From assembly GCA_026260175.1 (NCBI GenBank), contig JAKCWW010001785.1, forward strand, positions 1-64,000: 64,000 nt of DNA, read 5' to 3'. The stretch's first letter is position 1, and every line of letters begins with the position of its first letter. Below, in pieces: positions 1 through 11,880 of the stretch. Source of the stretch: Reticulitermes lucifugus (Eukaryota > Arthropoda > Insecta > Blattodea > Rhinotermitidae). Both the position numbers and the translations under genes were made by a program. Under the pieces are notes generated by a model. It saw only the letters and a list, made by a program, of their open reading frames with translations, ran no database searches and had not been told where the DNA came from.

Positions 1-62
1 TAAGGCTGCGGTGCGTCCGGAGCTAATGCCGACGGGCCCATAGACAGAAGAAGAAGAAGAAG
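1..62 (+). mobile_element. 3' tail of a family F SINE, cut by the window edge
   Basis: The first bases read AAGGCTGCGGTGCGTCCG and then run into a GACGGGCCC-like stretch. The same pattern, on the other strand, lies at the 3' end of the better preserved family F SINE near 46.93-46.98 kb. An (AAG)n run from about 45 to 62 follows, as is common at SINE 3' ends. The head must lie before the window. Assignment rests on about 40 matching bases, so it is moderately sure. Confidence 0.4.
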
Positions 63-104
63 GAATAACAAGGAAGGGAAGTGTACCAAATAATCGAATG
101 TATA

Positions 105-410
105 ATGGAAAAAAGGGAATTATAAGTAACTAATTAAATAAATAAAAATAATAAAAACATAAATAAAACATTAGAGGAATAAAAATATAAAATTAATAAT
201 AAAGTAAAGTAAAAAATACAAATAAAATTGAACGCATAATTAAAAATAATAATGAAGCAAAAAATATAAAAAATTAACACAACATAAAAATAAAAATAAA
301 AATAAATGACAAAAATAAGAATAAAAACAAAAATGAAATTTAATAAGTAATAAAAATATAAAAAGTAAAAAATTTAAAATACAGAATATGAACGATGCAT
401 AAAAATAAAT
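105..410. repeat. A/T-rich low-complexity block, (TAAAA)-like
   Basis: Nearly every word here is a variant of TAAA or AATAAAA. The apparent reading frames on both strands are produced by this skewed composition (Phe, Leu and Tyr on one strand, Lys and Asn on the other) and are not genes. It follows directly on a SINE tail and could be an expanded SINE poly(A). Confidence 0.7.
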
Positions 411-814
411 CAATCGATAAAATAACAAAGGCGAACACGAAAAGTAGGAATAAAAAGGAAAAGGAACCAAACATCAGATGGAGGGAAAGAAACGTTGTAG
501 AAGTGCAGCTAGAGCCGGGGGGAAGAAAGAGAACGATAGAAACAGATGAAGCTAAAGGAAAAGGAGCACTAGGAAATGGGAGAATGTGGAAGAGGGAGAA
601 TGTGGTCCTCTTACTTTATTCCATATATATTTTTTGCATCAGTCATAGCAGACTGCTTTCTCGGTACCCCTAGCTCCTTAACGTTGTCTCCAGCCACTGC
701 TCTCTTACCCCGGTTTAACCCTATTGGCTGTCATCACGCCTACTGATTACCACCCCGCGCGCACCTTCCCATAAGGAATCTACTTTACTGGTTGCCGGCT
801 ATCTTTATTTCCTT

Positions 815-918
815 CTCGGACTCTTGACCCGTGAAGATGGGACCGATGCGTTGTCCCGAAACATCGGTAAATTATTACCACACGACGCCGCGTAATCCCA
901 GAAGAGCGCAGATCTCAC
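815..918 (+). mobile_element. Foldback family D element, one arm (D1)
   Basis: The core GAAGATGGGACCGATG is followed by CCGAAACATCGGTAA, then a GCGTAATCCCAGAAGAGCGC arm and the end word GCAGATCTC. The same order of words is seen at 12.34-12.56 kb, where both arms survive. Here only the right arm remains. Peptides from this family recur in arthropod gene predictions (recollection), which supports a mobile origin. No coding capacity. Confidence 0.7.
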
Positions 919-2394
919 TACTTAAAATTTTTATGCGAAACTGGAGTAAAGAGCTTGAGAAATGACAACATTCAGCATTAATTTAATCCAGCAGTGTTTT
1001 TACACAAGCGTTCCTTCGATTATGTGTTGAAAGCCTTATCACAATTCACAATTATTCTAGTATCTGGTTCTTGATGGCACAACATAAAGCCGAACTGCGT
1101 GGTGCGATGTGAAGTAATGAATTATTAATTTCGAATGCCATTCTGTTTTCATGACAAAGCGTTGGAACGTTTTATATATAATTTTGTCTTCCATACAGGT
1201 CAATACATTTTTATTGCAGCAAGTCTTGCCAACTGCGTGGTTTGAGGACACGGCTTATCATTTATGTCCAATTTCGAAGCCTCCGTTTTACGCTTGTCAA
1301 TTTTTAATTTTTGTCAAAAGGAAAGAATTTATGACTTAATCGCAATTAGATGCACATTTGTTTCCCTCGTGGCTTGTCAGTCGCTGTGTTGTTAAGAAAC
1401 TATCCCCGGCGGTTTGCCAGAAATTGACATTCGGTATTTTTCACACCCTGGAGTCATTGTTACAGAAACAAATACATTTCTACCGAACATAGACGCGGAA
1501 TTGGAGGGATAAAAATGCAAAATTGGAGGCAGTGATACACAGCATTCCACCTTCGACCTTATGGTACCCTCGAAAAGACATTAAGTCAGTTAAGTAAATC
1601 CTTCAATTTTCAGGGTAATGTGTTTTTGTTTTATAGTAGCATTATTTTCTTGAAGTTATCAGTGTCATCTTAGATTAAATTAGATTAGATGTATTAGTTG
1701 AGTTCTATTGTTACATTCCCCAGGGGTGTGTCTGTTTTACCACGGTTTTCCAATACACATCTCTAGTTGTTCATCTAATTGTATTAAATTAATGTTCTAT
1801 GCAACATATTGTCTCTATCTCTACTACGTTACAGCAGTTTTTCTTCTCCCATCTGCACCAATTTTTCTGTTTTATTTTCCTGTTTACATTTTGATACAAG
1901 AATTTACCCAGATTTTCTGATTCTGATATCTTAGTGTCCCTGTTTAATTTCTGTACGCTATGTCTTCTTTTATTTGTTGCAATTTTTGTTGATAAATATT
2001 TCTCTCCATCTTTTCGTCTTGTTGCATGTCAAAGTTATATGTGATTAATTCTCTTCTTCCTCACATAAATGACATGTTCCTGTTTCCGCTGTTTTCCTCA
2101 GACCTGAGTTTCCAAATTCCTAGTCTAAACCATGCTATTGCATTTCTCTCATTTAACTTACAACAAAATGTATATAATTCTGTTCCACACTCTTTCTTCA
2201 TCTCCCAAAATGCACTTAAAATTGAATTTCTCCTATTCTTCCTATTTTAGCCTGCCTCGCTGTATAGTTGTATCTATTTACAATCTTTTGACATATTAGT
2301 CACAATTCATTGCGTAGTTTTTAGGAGAAACACACGAACTTCTTCATAATAGGCTTATCTTATGTACCTTGTACAAATAAAGAATTGGACTGAT
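919..2394. other. No feature recognised
   Basis: AT-rich sequence with pyrimidine-rich runs around 1.7-2.25 kb. Short open frames are rich in Phe, Leu and Ser and have no splice context. I see no gene, RNA or repeat that I can name. Confidence 0.5.
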
Positions 2395-2885
2395 TTCAAC
2401 CTAAGAGAAGAACATGGGTCAAGAATATGTCGAAGATAGGATGCCGAGAAAGAGTTTCGGCCTAAAGGGGAAGAGGTAGCTGCATACTGGATGAAGTTGT
2501 ATATAGACGTAGTCCATGACCACGACACCTCACCAAATGTTATTCGGGTGGTGAAACCGGAAGAATGACTTGGGCGGAGCATGTGGCATGAATGAGGTGA
2601 GGAGAGACGCAAACAGGGTTTTGGTGAGGAAAACTGAGAGAAGGAGTCTACTTGGAAGACCGAAACGTAGATAGGAAGTCAATATTAAAATTGATCTCTA
2701 AGAATTATATTAGGAGGTCGTGGACTGGATTCATCTGGCTCAAGAAATGAGCAGGTGGCAGGCTCTTGTGAACACGTTAAGGAACCTTCGGCTTCCATAA
2801 AACGCAGGGAATGTTTCTAACACTGAGGAACTGTTAGCTTCTCAAGTAGGACTCTGCTCCATGGAGTTAAATAGTAGCACTAAAT
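2395..2885 (+). mobile_element. Decayed LINE fragment (RT family 2), 3' end
   Basis: Broken frames keep the landmarks of the RT C-terminal region of an insect non-LTR retrotransposon: a word corresponding to FGLKGEE, the TPHQMLFGW-like block (ATATTATTCGG in the sister copy at 39.87 kb), and a GRP-like stretch near 2.65 kb. It ends with CTCTGCTCCATGGAGTTA, the 3' terminal word also found at the end of the copy at 39520-40210. It has many stops and frameshifts, so it is old. The LINE clade was not determined. Confidence 0.7.
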
Positions 2886-3254
2886 TCGTACATCATCGGT
2901 CACTCCACTGTCTTGTTACCACACCATATGAGCTTACTATGGAAAGGTCGTGTCTATTTTAGTTCACGTAAATCACATGATTGATTTGCTTCTCCGGCCC
3001 TACAACCGCTCCCCAGCAAGTCAATAACAGAGCAGAAAGACCGCCCCGTACGTTGCAGTGAAAGGAAGAACTGTTTTATTCATTCAGGTGAGTAAATGGG
3101 CTCCGTCAGAGGCCACGCTCTCTGAATGAACCACCCCTTCCCTCACCAACAACATTATACTTGTCAATATTCAGATATAATTTAGACTTTAAAAACGAAA
3201 GTTTTCAGCCATGTGCCACATGCATGAGGCGCTGCTGCATTAATGTATGAAACG

Positions 3255-3540
3255 TAAAATTATAATGTCCCTGTGCAAGGCGTTTGAGGGAGTGCAGGTG
3301 TACCTCCACTCATTCTTAACCTCGGCCGTGGTTGGGGTGAGTGGCCAGCATGACTCTACCGCTCTACATATTGAATAGGAGACTTTGTGAATCCCAGAGC
3401 TGTTTGGTCTGGACGCTTCGGCGAAGACATAAATCTCTCCAACTGGAGATATAAATGTCTCGTACGTGCCGGAAACTGAACCGCGAGTCCTCAGTAATTC
3501 AGTCCGTAGCCTAGTCACTATACCGACTGCGCTATTCCAC
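3255..3540 (-). mobile_element. Family B tRNA-derived SINE
   Basis: Read on the minus strand, the head has GTATAGTGACTAGGCTACGG, the A-box-like part of this family. A body with AGACCAAACAGC and a CCTATTCAATATG word follows, then the family end word TTAAGAATGAGTGGAG. The B box is damaged. About 285 bases, near the full family length. Confidence 0.7.
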
Positions 3541-3918
3541 TACCAGTTGATTTCTTAAGCGATGTTCGAATGATGAATGGATGCTTCCTTTTTGAAGTCT
3601 GGTAGTTTTACAACTGTAAGTAGCTAACGGATTACCTAATTCATCAAGTAGCTCCAAATGACAGATTTGTCTTCTGATGGTCCTTGAGCCACTGAAGAAT
3701 ATCTCCCACCTTTAAGGGAAACAGAAGATTCATTACAGCATCCAAATGAGTCTGGAATTTCGAAGTCATGTGTACAAATTCATATAAGTTAATGTTACTT
3801 CGTACGGTAACGAGCTTTTATCCTTCTTCCAAGTTTCCCAGGTGGAAGACTACATTTTGTTGGCTGTCCACTACTTCTTGCTGAATATATTCCCATCTAC
3901 CCATGTACGTTATTCACT

Positions 3919-3962
3919 AATGATAATGATGACGATAATGATGATAATAATAATAATAATGT
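3919..3962. repeat. (GAT)n/(AAT)n microsatellite
   Basis: A run of TGATAATGATGACGATAATG passing into a pure (AAT) tail. Such trinucleotide tails sit at the 3' ends of several SINEs and LINEs here, but no element body is obvious beside this one. Confidence 0.85.
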
Positions 3963-4169
3963 AATTGAAAACGTCATTAAACAAAATTAAACTAAATACT
4001 ACGTTTACATGTTCTACGGCCGTGACTCGGTCTTACAGAAAAAGAGGAGTCATTTTCTCTACACCAGTGCTTCTAAATTTTTTTTGTCTGTGGAACCCTT
4101 TTGCAGACAGAAATATTTCACGAAATACCACCCCTGCGTTGCTGTGGATTCAAGTAGCTGCTGACGTCA

Positions 4170-4270
4170 AACTGCCCCCGAAGATGAAGGCAGTACGATC
4201 CTTCGAAACGTCGGTAACTATTTACGAATCGACACGGCGTAACATCCCAGAAGACTTGAATATTCAGGCC
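4170..4270 (+). mobile_element. Foldback family D element, one arm (D2)
   Basis: Core GAAGATGAAGGCAGTACGAT, then TTCGAAACGTCGGTAAC and GACACGGCGTAACATCCCAG. This is the variant arm also seen at 25.5 and 58.1 kb. The left arm is missing. The translated words from this arm (for example ETSVTIYESTRR) recur across insect gene predictions (recollection), so the local open frame is repeat-derived. Confidence 0.7.
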
Positions 4271-4474
4271 ACAAACCATTCTGCATTACCCTTCTTAAAG
4301 AAGTACAAACTTCTTGTTCACTCTTATTCGAATATGTGTTGCCTTTGCAGCATTTAAACACTTGTAAAGTAAACAAAGAAAGTAATTCCTTGTTAAAGCA
4401 ATAACTTTGTGCTTTGTCATCAGAATACAGACTAAAATCATAAAATAAACGTTACGTAATCTCTGTGCACGACT

Positions 4475-4738
4475 TAGAGGAGTATGGAGGAGTAGAGCTA
4501 GAACTCCATTTCTTGTTGGCCTGGAGAGTAGATGGACGTAATAAGTCAGCTTTACGAACTGGCCGCTTTGCTCCAGGCAAAGAACTGCAGTACGCATTGA
4601 ATAGGAGACTGGGCGAGAGCCAGAGCTGATTTTGACACTTTTGAGAAGGGAAGAGTCTCTTGCACCTAGAGGAATACAACCACAGTTTCACGCACGGTTG
4701 TCCATTCCATAGCGTGGTCGCTGTGCCGAACTTACTGT
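4475..4738 (-). mobile_element. Degraded family B SINE
   Basis: On the minus strand the order of words follows family B: a tRNA-like head near 4.72 kb with GACCACGCTATGG, then TGCAAGAGACTCTTCCC, CCCAGTCTCCTATTCAATGC, and a tail with GGAGTTCTAGCTCTACTCC. Divergence is higher than in the other B copies, so it is older. No host function is suggested. Confidence 0.5.
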
Positions 4739-4889
4739 GAAGTTTTGTAACGTGATTTATTCCCAAGAAAATATTTACAGCGTGTACAAAGAAAAGTTAC
4801 AAAATTGTTCCCCTAACCAATTTAAATAACTATGAGTACATTAAACAAAAGTAAATAGAGGTATAAATAAATAACATTAATAAAAAATA

Positions 4890-4945
4890 AAAAAAACACT
4901 CTGATGATGAGCTGGTTACAGCGAAATGTGTTTCGGCGTTTTATG
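4890..4945 (+). repeat. Isolated foldback-core-like motif
   Basis: CTGATGATGAGCTGGTTACA is followed within a few bases by GAAATGTGTTTCGGCG. This resembles the CTGATGATGG...CCGAAACATG centre of the foldback elements at 7.2 and 48.6 kb. No arms are visible. Weak. Confidence 0.3.
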
Positions 4946-5802
4946 TTTGTATTTTTTATACATAGAAGTCAGGGCGTCTAAGGTGTAATTCCTGATATGT
5001 TGAACCAGAGGTTGGGGTTGGATGAACAATGAGTAAAAAATTTGGCTGTGAGTCATGGTGAAGTTGAAACATTTCTGAATGGCACAAATAAATGAAACTT
5101 ACATTCACCAATAAACTGAAAGCTTGCTGCTACTCAGGCCAGAATATTTTGTCTCCCGTCAGCTATCTGAAAACATTAAAATTAAAACACGCGAAAATAT
5201 AACTTACCTGTTGTTTTGTATTACATTTTATATCTCACACTACCGGGAGGAAAGGGATCCAGATACTTGAGGGCTGGATGTTAAGTAGAGTAATTGGACA
5301 TAAAGAAGAGGATGTTACAGGAGGCTTGAATGTACGAGTATTTGGTATTGAGGACCTTGTTGTTTCCACCAAATATTAGGCCAAATAGGGGGATCAAATA
5401 AAGTAGAATTCGATAAATGGTGCGTGTGGAACGCGTGTGATGTAGAGAGATTTTATTCTGAAAGCTTAAATGGAAGACACGACGTGTGAGGCCTAGGATT
5501 TGGTACAGCCTAAGGAAAGAACGGATAAGAATGTGGACGAATGAATCAGGCTTAGGATAAGGTCCAGTCGCGGTCTGTTATAAAAAAAATGGTAACGGAA
5601 GTTCAGATTTCGTAGACTTGGGAATTTATTGACTTACAAATCGACTGTCATATTCTTACGAACTTCTGTACTTCATGGAATGTTTTGAAGGGAATACGTT
5701 TCTTTGGAATATCTGAAATGATGATTACCCATTGGTGGATTAGGGATTGCGCTAGACAGGACGAAAGGTAGGATTGTGTTCTTGTTAGAGTACCCAGATG
5801 GT
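4946..5802. other. No feature recognised
   Basis: Moderately AT-rich. The 5.64-5.84 kb part has an open minus-strand frame that overlaps the next entry in another frame. Neither frame was recognised. Confidence 0.4.
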
Positions 5803-6042
5803 TTAAGTGGCGAGCGGGGGTTGACTTAATTCTAGCCAAGACAGGCTATTCAAGAGAGTATGTTGCAAATTTGACGTGTCCTTATGCTGCTGTAGCAGGC
5901 AGGTCTCTGCTACCCACAGATTCCTTGTAATACAGTAGCCAGCAGCCACCTGTTGCCTAAGATGTATTTCGCGCGCTTTGATCAGGCCCTTGCACATTCT
6001 CAGCACGTCACTTGCAGAGTATTGGGCGTATCTTCCGGAAAA
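5803..6042 (-). CDS. Unrecognised open block, possible terminal exon or repeat
   Basis: About 80 codons are open on the minus strand, beginning EFSGRYAQYSASDVL just after ATATTAG, a possible acceptor with a poor pyrimidine tract, and ending SQPPLAT before a TAA. Codon choice is more GC-rich than the surroundings. There is no clean donor, which would suit a last exon. It contains no motif I know. An unclassified interspersed repeat is an equally good explanation, since the same stretch is open in other frames too. Confidence 0.2.
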   Translation of the reverse strand, partial: FSGRYAQYSASDVLRMCKGLIKAREIHLRQQVAAGYCITRNLWVAETCLLQQHKDTSNLQHTLLNSLSWLELSQPPLAT

Positions 6043-7190
6043 CTCCTAATATCTTCTGGGAAATTACTATCCTTTCTGCTCCTTTCATGTACGTCGAAGA
6101 AAGTTGATCATCATGATTACTTCTGGGAAGAACACGGGAAGTTCCAAACCAATATCTGCTTTTCTCGTACGGCGAATATTAATGAGTGGACATGATATTC
6201 GATTAGAGAGAACGCTGGGCTTCCTCTAAATTAGTTTCCTACTATTTCGCATATTCCATTGGCTTTGATGTTTATTGCTAACGCAAGTCTTAGAGCAGTA
6301 CTGTTCAACAGTGTTTGTCTTGTGTAACATTAAATGTTTACGTCATAAATATTCCCTGTTTACTTTATGGAATATTTATATATGATCCTGTGTCTTTTGC
6401 TGTGGCGGTGACGCTTTAAAATTGTATTCTGATTAATTAAATATACAGGCTTAGGGGAAAGTAATTTAATTCAATAGGCACAAAGTACGTGAATTTATTG
6501 TCAGTACCTCAAAATTAGTCACTTTGGGCCTCAGGAGTCACTGTCAGGTTAACAAAGTCTGTGAAATATAAATAAGCAAGTAAAATGCAATACTACTAAT
6601 TTTGCTGTAAACTGGGGTCCATACTTTTTTAAATGTTGTTTTATAATATACAATATTTAAAAAGGTTAAACTTTCATAAGTATTTTGTTACAATTTGGTC
6701 TTTATTTCTGTGTATAAACATAACAGTAAGTGGAATTTGTTTTTATTTTGTTACAATAAAACAATGTGCTTGTATTTCTTAGGTATTTTTGTATTAGTTA
6801 TGTGGTTGATTTTGCTATATTTTTGTAATGCTGTTGGACAGGTGCATCCTATTCTTGGTGAACTGTAGTGTTAAACCAGTCATGCAACTGTTTTTTGTTT
6901 TGTGTGAGCTCATATTTTTACTGACATTTTAAAGTACATATATGTCAGTTAAATATCAAATTACCAATACGCTTATTATTTTGACAACTGAAAACCAGAA
7001 GTATTTATGGAGAGCCTGTCGTGTTAAAGTTTGGTGACAATTCAGAGTTATGCCGGTCAGTTTGTAAAAGTGACAGGATTATGGGTTGTGCATTGAATAT
7101 GGAGAGGTACCTCGTATAATTTAGGGCAAGACATCACACTGTGATGCGTAAGTAATTAGATGAAGGAAAGGAGACCGTCAGGCACAACCA
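6043..7190. other. No gene; small AT palindrome inside
   Basis: AT-rich. The only structure seen is ATAAATATTCC, about ten bases, then GGAATATTTAT (about 6346-6378), an 11-base perfect inverted repeat of low complexity. Nothing else is recognisable. Confidence 0.5.
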
Positions 7191-7194
7191 TGGG

Positions 7195-7312
7195 TTTGAA
7201 AATATTTTATTGTCGTTCGTGCTACATATGTTTTTAAAACAGGTGCCTGATGATGGCTTTTATATGGGCCGAAACATGTAGCGCGAACGACGCTCAAATA
7301 TGTTCCTGAATA
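7195..7312. mobile_element. Foldback element with CTGATGATGG core
   Basis: The left arm (GTCGTTCGTGCTACATATG) and the right arm (CATGTAGCGCGAACGACG) are inverted copies of each other over about 38 bases. The centre holds CCTGATGATGGC and GGGCCGAAACATG. The arms differ from family D, but the centre is the same kind. No coding capacity, so this is a non-autonomous element. Confidence 0.6.
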
Positions 7313-7629
7313 TAATTGTGATTGTCGGCCCCTTTTTATTTGTCTAAGTACCTCTCATACCCTGAAATGTATCTCACAATCCAATACCATAATTTTTTTA
7401 AGAGTTTTAAGATTCGTTTGCTGTAGGAATCTAATGAAGTATAAACCTTCATACAATTTCGCAGGATGTAACAGTATTTCAGTTTAAGCAATAGGATGCT
7501 TAAAGTAGGTGTAACTGTAGACAGTACCATAAATTTGAAACGGATTGATTGGATATTAAGGATTAATTTGTAAGTGCTTGTCATGTGTGTGTGTTGTATC
7601 TGGAGGCATGTGTTTCGAGTCTGTTTCAG

Positions 7630-7740
7630 GAAAATCGTTATTATAACTGCCGGGATCTCAATTTGCCTGTAAGAATGCTAAGTAGTACATCAAGCGAGGT
7701 CACATCCGCTTCATCCTCCATCTTTCCAATCGATCGTCAG
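7630..7740 (+). CDS. Candidate internal exon, phase 0/0, unknown protein
   Basis: The block is preceded by GTCTGTTTCAG, a good acceptor with a pyrimidine tract, and followed by CAG|GTAACA, an acceptable donor. Its 111 bases are open as 37 codons: it begins ENRYYNCRDLNLPV and ends SIFPIDRQ, with a Ser/Thr-rich middle. The frame meets TAG soon after the donor. GC content is higher than in the flanks. The frame also stays open upstream, which weakens the exon case. No domain was recognised. It could be a chance open frame. Confidence 0.3.
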
Positions 7741-8149
7741 GTAACAAATAGCTCCAGACTTATCTCAGGGTAGAACACTGTAGAGCGAGAGGGCTAACAA
7801 TGTGGCAAGGACACAGGTTAACGCGCGCAAATTGTAGCTCTCTTTATATTACAAGACATACTCTTTTTGTGTTTAGTGTGATGAGTACTGTCGTATCTCG
7901 ATAGCATTGTCAACAGTCGGTCACGCCGCACGGTAATCGTTTAGATAATTACGTGTACCGCCTGCTTAAACACACGAGAATAAAACTCCCCATTATGTCG
8001 ACATACTATTATCGCTGTAATTCTCCTATTGTATGGTGTTTGGTTACACGGACGAACTTACCTTTTCATGTTGTGCTATTCTGGGTGGCGTATTATGTTG
8101 GTACCAATATTTTTGAGAAACAAACAACCTCCATGTCTGGGGTTTACTT

Positions 8150-8250
8150 GTAACCTGAAGGTGGAGGAAATATTTTCCTTTGAAAAGTTGGTACCTCCCT
8201 ACTGAAATATATGGTGTCATGACCCAGAAGATTCCAGTATGAATGTTCTT
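8150..8250 (+). mobile_element. Degraded foldback family D arm
   Basis: CCTGAAGGTGGAGG, then GAAAAGTTGGTACC and CATGACCCAGAAGATTCC, follow the order of the D core and right arm. The minus-strand open frame across it contains FWVMTPYISVG, a repeat-derived peptide pattern common in insect predictions (recollection), so that frame is not a gene. Confidence 0.45.
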
Positions 8251-11200
8251 GGCCTTGAGAACTACAATTCTCATGTAAAGTGATGCTTTAAATTTGAAAT
8301 TAATAATGAGCATCAGAAAGTTGTTATGGATAGTCCTTGTGTCTTTGTCTGGAATATGATGAGAGGGTCATTTATCCACTCAGCGTTTAAGAATTTTCGT
8401 CAGTCTAACAGCGTCATGTGGCACCCATCCTGAAATAAGTGTAGTTCTTGAATACAACCTAAGTATTTGACACGACTGATAATCACACATGAAAGTAACA
8501 AGCACAAAACACCAGCAACTGATATGCTGTTGTTATGTCATTGCAAAAATAATCAACTTAAGTATAAGGTCGCAGAGACGTCTCGTGACATTGTTGATGC
8601 GCAGAGGTAACGTGATCCATTTATCACGAGGTGAAACCTGAAAACCGGGCACCGTTAAGTGATTGGTTCGCTGAGACAAGGCAGCCAAAACATCTAACAG
8701 TGCCTAACTTCTCACTCAGTATAACAGTATTAGATCGGCTTGTCGTTACACTTTGTCATGGAACATGTTCATTACTTGCTGACAGACTTACAATTTGACA
8801 AAATGTGACCCGTATTTGTTCAATTTAATACGGTTTAATAAAAATTATTTGCTGGATATAAATTTAAAAAATTACTCTCTATATTTCTGTAGCGTCTCCA
8901 GCCAGGTACCAGCTCTGTAACATTAACTACCACTAGATTCTTCCCAATATTTTAAGTTACGCATTCATACACCTTGGAGGAAAAGTGTAGGTCTGTCTGT
9001 CTCTGCATAGGGACAAAAATTACTGCCTGAACTGTAACCTTCGATTCTACCATCTATATCTTAGTTTAGCAATAGGAAGCAATTCTTGAATTTTTCTGTC
9101 GGAATTTGTGCATCTATTTTGGTTTGTGTCCACATGTTTAATTACGCCTTATCTGAAGCTATTTAATTTAAAAATTAACTTCTGAATTTATTATGTGCTG
9201 AACAATTTATTTCGTAAATACTGTCATATCATACATATGACGTTCAGTGTTGAGGTGTCGATCGCTTACATCGGTCGGGATCGTGTCTTTGGAGAGGCAG
9301 ACAGGGATTTGTTTACACCAATTACATTTCAGATCTGATTTATAGATTAGAGCACTAAATTTATTATGTACTTATAATGCGTATGGATTACAGGCCTATA
9401 GTTGACTGGTCATGGTCCGTGACAGCGATATCGTGTGAGGATGTTAGGCAACTACTGTGTAAATTGTAACAACTCGTGCCTTATGTTACTTGGCTTCACA
9501 TGGTATATAGCAGTCAGGATGTGTGTGGAGATAAATTACATTACACAGTGTGACGGTTCAAGTGAAGCCTGGGTGAATTAAAGAAACGTCACCCATTCGA
9601 AGCTCTGTTGTCAGTGGTGACTGAAATATTGAAATATTTAATTTTACAGACGATTGTATTGAGCGTGCATTATATTGCACTTCACTAAAAGGTTGATGCT
9701 CTTAGTAGGAAATGTTGCTATGATTTTCTGTGCAATGTTGTTGAGTGAGTGGGACATAAGTAGAAAATTTTACTTTGAAACTTTATTTAAAGAAAAAGGA
9801 ATTGCCTCTTAAGACTTCAAAGAAAATGTAAGATGGAAATTACTTCGTACTGAAAGTTGAATTTTGTCTTTAAAATAACCACGTACATTTTCAGAATTGG
9901 AACACTATATGGTGGTAGGTTTCAGGAATTATCTTAAACTTCTTTTAAAGAACTACAGTAAAAAATTCGAAGTATGCTTATTGTTCAGATGGAAAACTTC
10001 TATCAGTACGAACTTAAAATTTTGTGGCTAAAAGTTTATTTTGCACTTTATACCGTATGTTTAGTCACTACTGTCCCTTATAGCCTCAATAACGAATAAA
10101 TTGTCATATTTGTCTTTCACTAGATCTATATTTTAATGAAGGTTTAGGTGTCTGATAACCACACAGTGCCCTAATTTTCTATTATAAACTTCATGTTGGA
10201 AACCCTTCACTAGACACTACACTATATTTGTATTTTAATTTTATATCATTAGTAATACCAACATGCTGTTCGTGGGAACTTCTGAGTTGAAGTCACACTA
10301 ACGCCACTAATTTTCTTCTACGTCTTGGATACAAAACTTTTGTTTCATAATACGGTTTTCTTTAATGTAACTTCTTTTAGTAAAATATAGAACAATGGGA
10401 GGGTAGTCGAGAGAAACTTACAGGCCTGTAAAGCTTTCGGTTTGTATGCGATGAGTAATATACTGTTGGATCTAAATATGTGAAATTCCGTGTGGAGAAA
10501 ATTCTGCTTGGAATATTTCTAATATGTTAATACTTACTAGCGTGATGGCAGTAGGAAACTATGAGACTATATTGTGCAAATGTGGTTGGGATATGTACGG
10601 ATGGCTTTTATGCAAAAAATACATTTCTACATCCTGAAGTTAGTAATATGTGGCATCTCTTCATAGACTGAATACTTCAGCACTGGACTTCAGAAGTTCT
10701 TTCAGAAATTTGTGTCCGGAAGTCTGAAAATTTCAGCGACATTTTCTGAAACACAAAACATCTCCATTTTCCCTACTTTACTTTGTACTTAAATAAACCT
10801 GAAATACTTTGAGAAAGTACATAAAGAATTCTCCAATAAAACTGATTAGGACATTAACAAGTGTCTGTCTTTGCTTTCAGATTTCCGTGGGTCACTTTAT
10901 TTCCCTGAAATTTCTTTTTATTTACGTATAATACAGAGATGTAAAGGAGGTAGTTAAATTTATAACTGACTTGAAGTGAAATTTATAAAATATTGCGAAG
11001 ATAAATTTGAATTGCAATGTACTTAATTGAGAGACCCTGGATTATAAGTGCTATACAATTACCCCTCTTTCAGTAAAGCAATTTTATCAGATACAAAGTT
11101 ACTATGTGACGTTTAGATGCATAATCTACTTCTACTCAAAAGGAAAATAAGCAATCTCTTACGTCTAGAATAATTATCCATGAGGAATCTGTAATCTTGC

Positions 11201-11730
11201 CTAATTAAAAATCACCTTGCCTCAGAGAGTCTGTGCACTTAATGTCTTGGTAGTCACTTTTAGTCGTTGATGGCAGAAATTCAAAGGAGGGTGGAACGCT
11301 GTCAGGTTTTATTCCAGAACTTTCGCATCTTTCACGTCAGTATTACACTTGCATGACAAATGTAATGGCACCTAATTCATTTTTCACGTAAACACGTTAT
11401 ATCGTCTCACTTAATTTGCTTCAGTTTCAATAGAAGCATGGATATAAATAAACTTCATCTAACGAAATGACTTGGACAGTATACGTGTATGTTTCATCCT
11501 TGACATGATGATAGTTATACAGCGCGTTACGATATTAATTTAATGTTTTAATGAAACACTAAATTCATTGCCTCTTGCATAGTAGACCTCCCGAGTCGGA
11601 GATGTCCTCTCCCATTCTACACGTTGAGTTTTTTAAGTCTGTAATCCAGCGTGAGGTCTAAGCCATGAAAGCTTAAGGGGATGAAGGTATAACAACATCC
11701 AAGTTTAAGCCTGGATTAAGATTAGTGGAT
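8251..11730. other. Long AT-rich stretch, nothing recognised
   Basis: About 3.5 kb without a supported gene, RNA or repeat. Frames are short and stop-rich. One AG after a pyrimidine tract near 10.88 kb is followed by only about 18 open codons and no convincing donor. The stretch looks like unique intronic or intergenic sequence. Confidence 0.5.
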
Positions 11731-11731
11731 C

Positions 11732-11880
11732 AGATTTCCGAACCAACGGTTTTACCCCCAAAGTAAGAGTCCCTGGTGCCCATGGTATAGGAAACTGGGA
11801 GAATTCCAGAGCCTCTCTCTACGTGATGCTCTTGCCAGAAATCTAAACCTGAATGCCCAGTTCGTAGCCTATTCTTTAAG
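11732..11880 (-). mobile_element. Partial family B SINE
   Basis: On the minus strand CTATACCATGGGCACCAGGG and then ACTTTGGGGGTAAAACCG match the family word GGGTACCGGGTCTC...GGGGTAAAGCGG. A damaged head with GAATAGGCTACG lies at the higher coordinate. The tail is missing. Confidence 0.5.

Noticed and set aside
240-470. Phe/Leu-rich minus-strand open frame as a membrane protein
   Set aside because: It lies wholly in an A/T low-complexity tract; the apparent hydrophobic protein is a composition effect.
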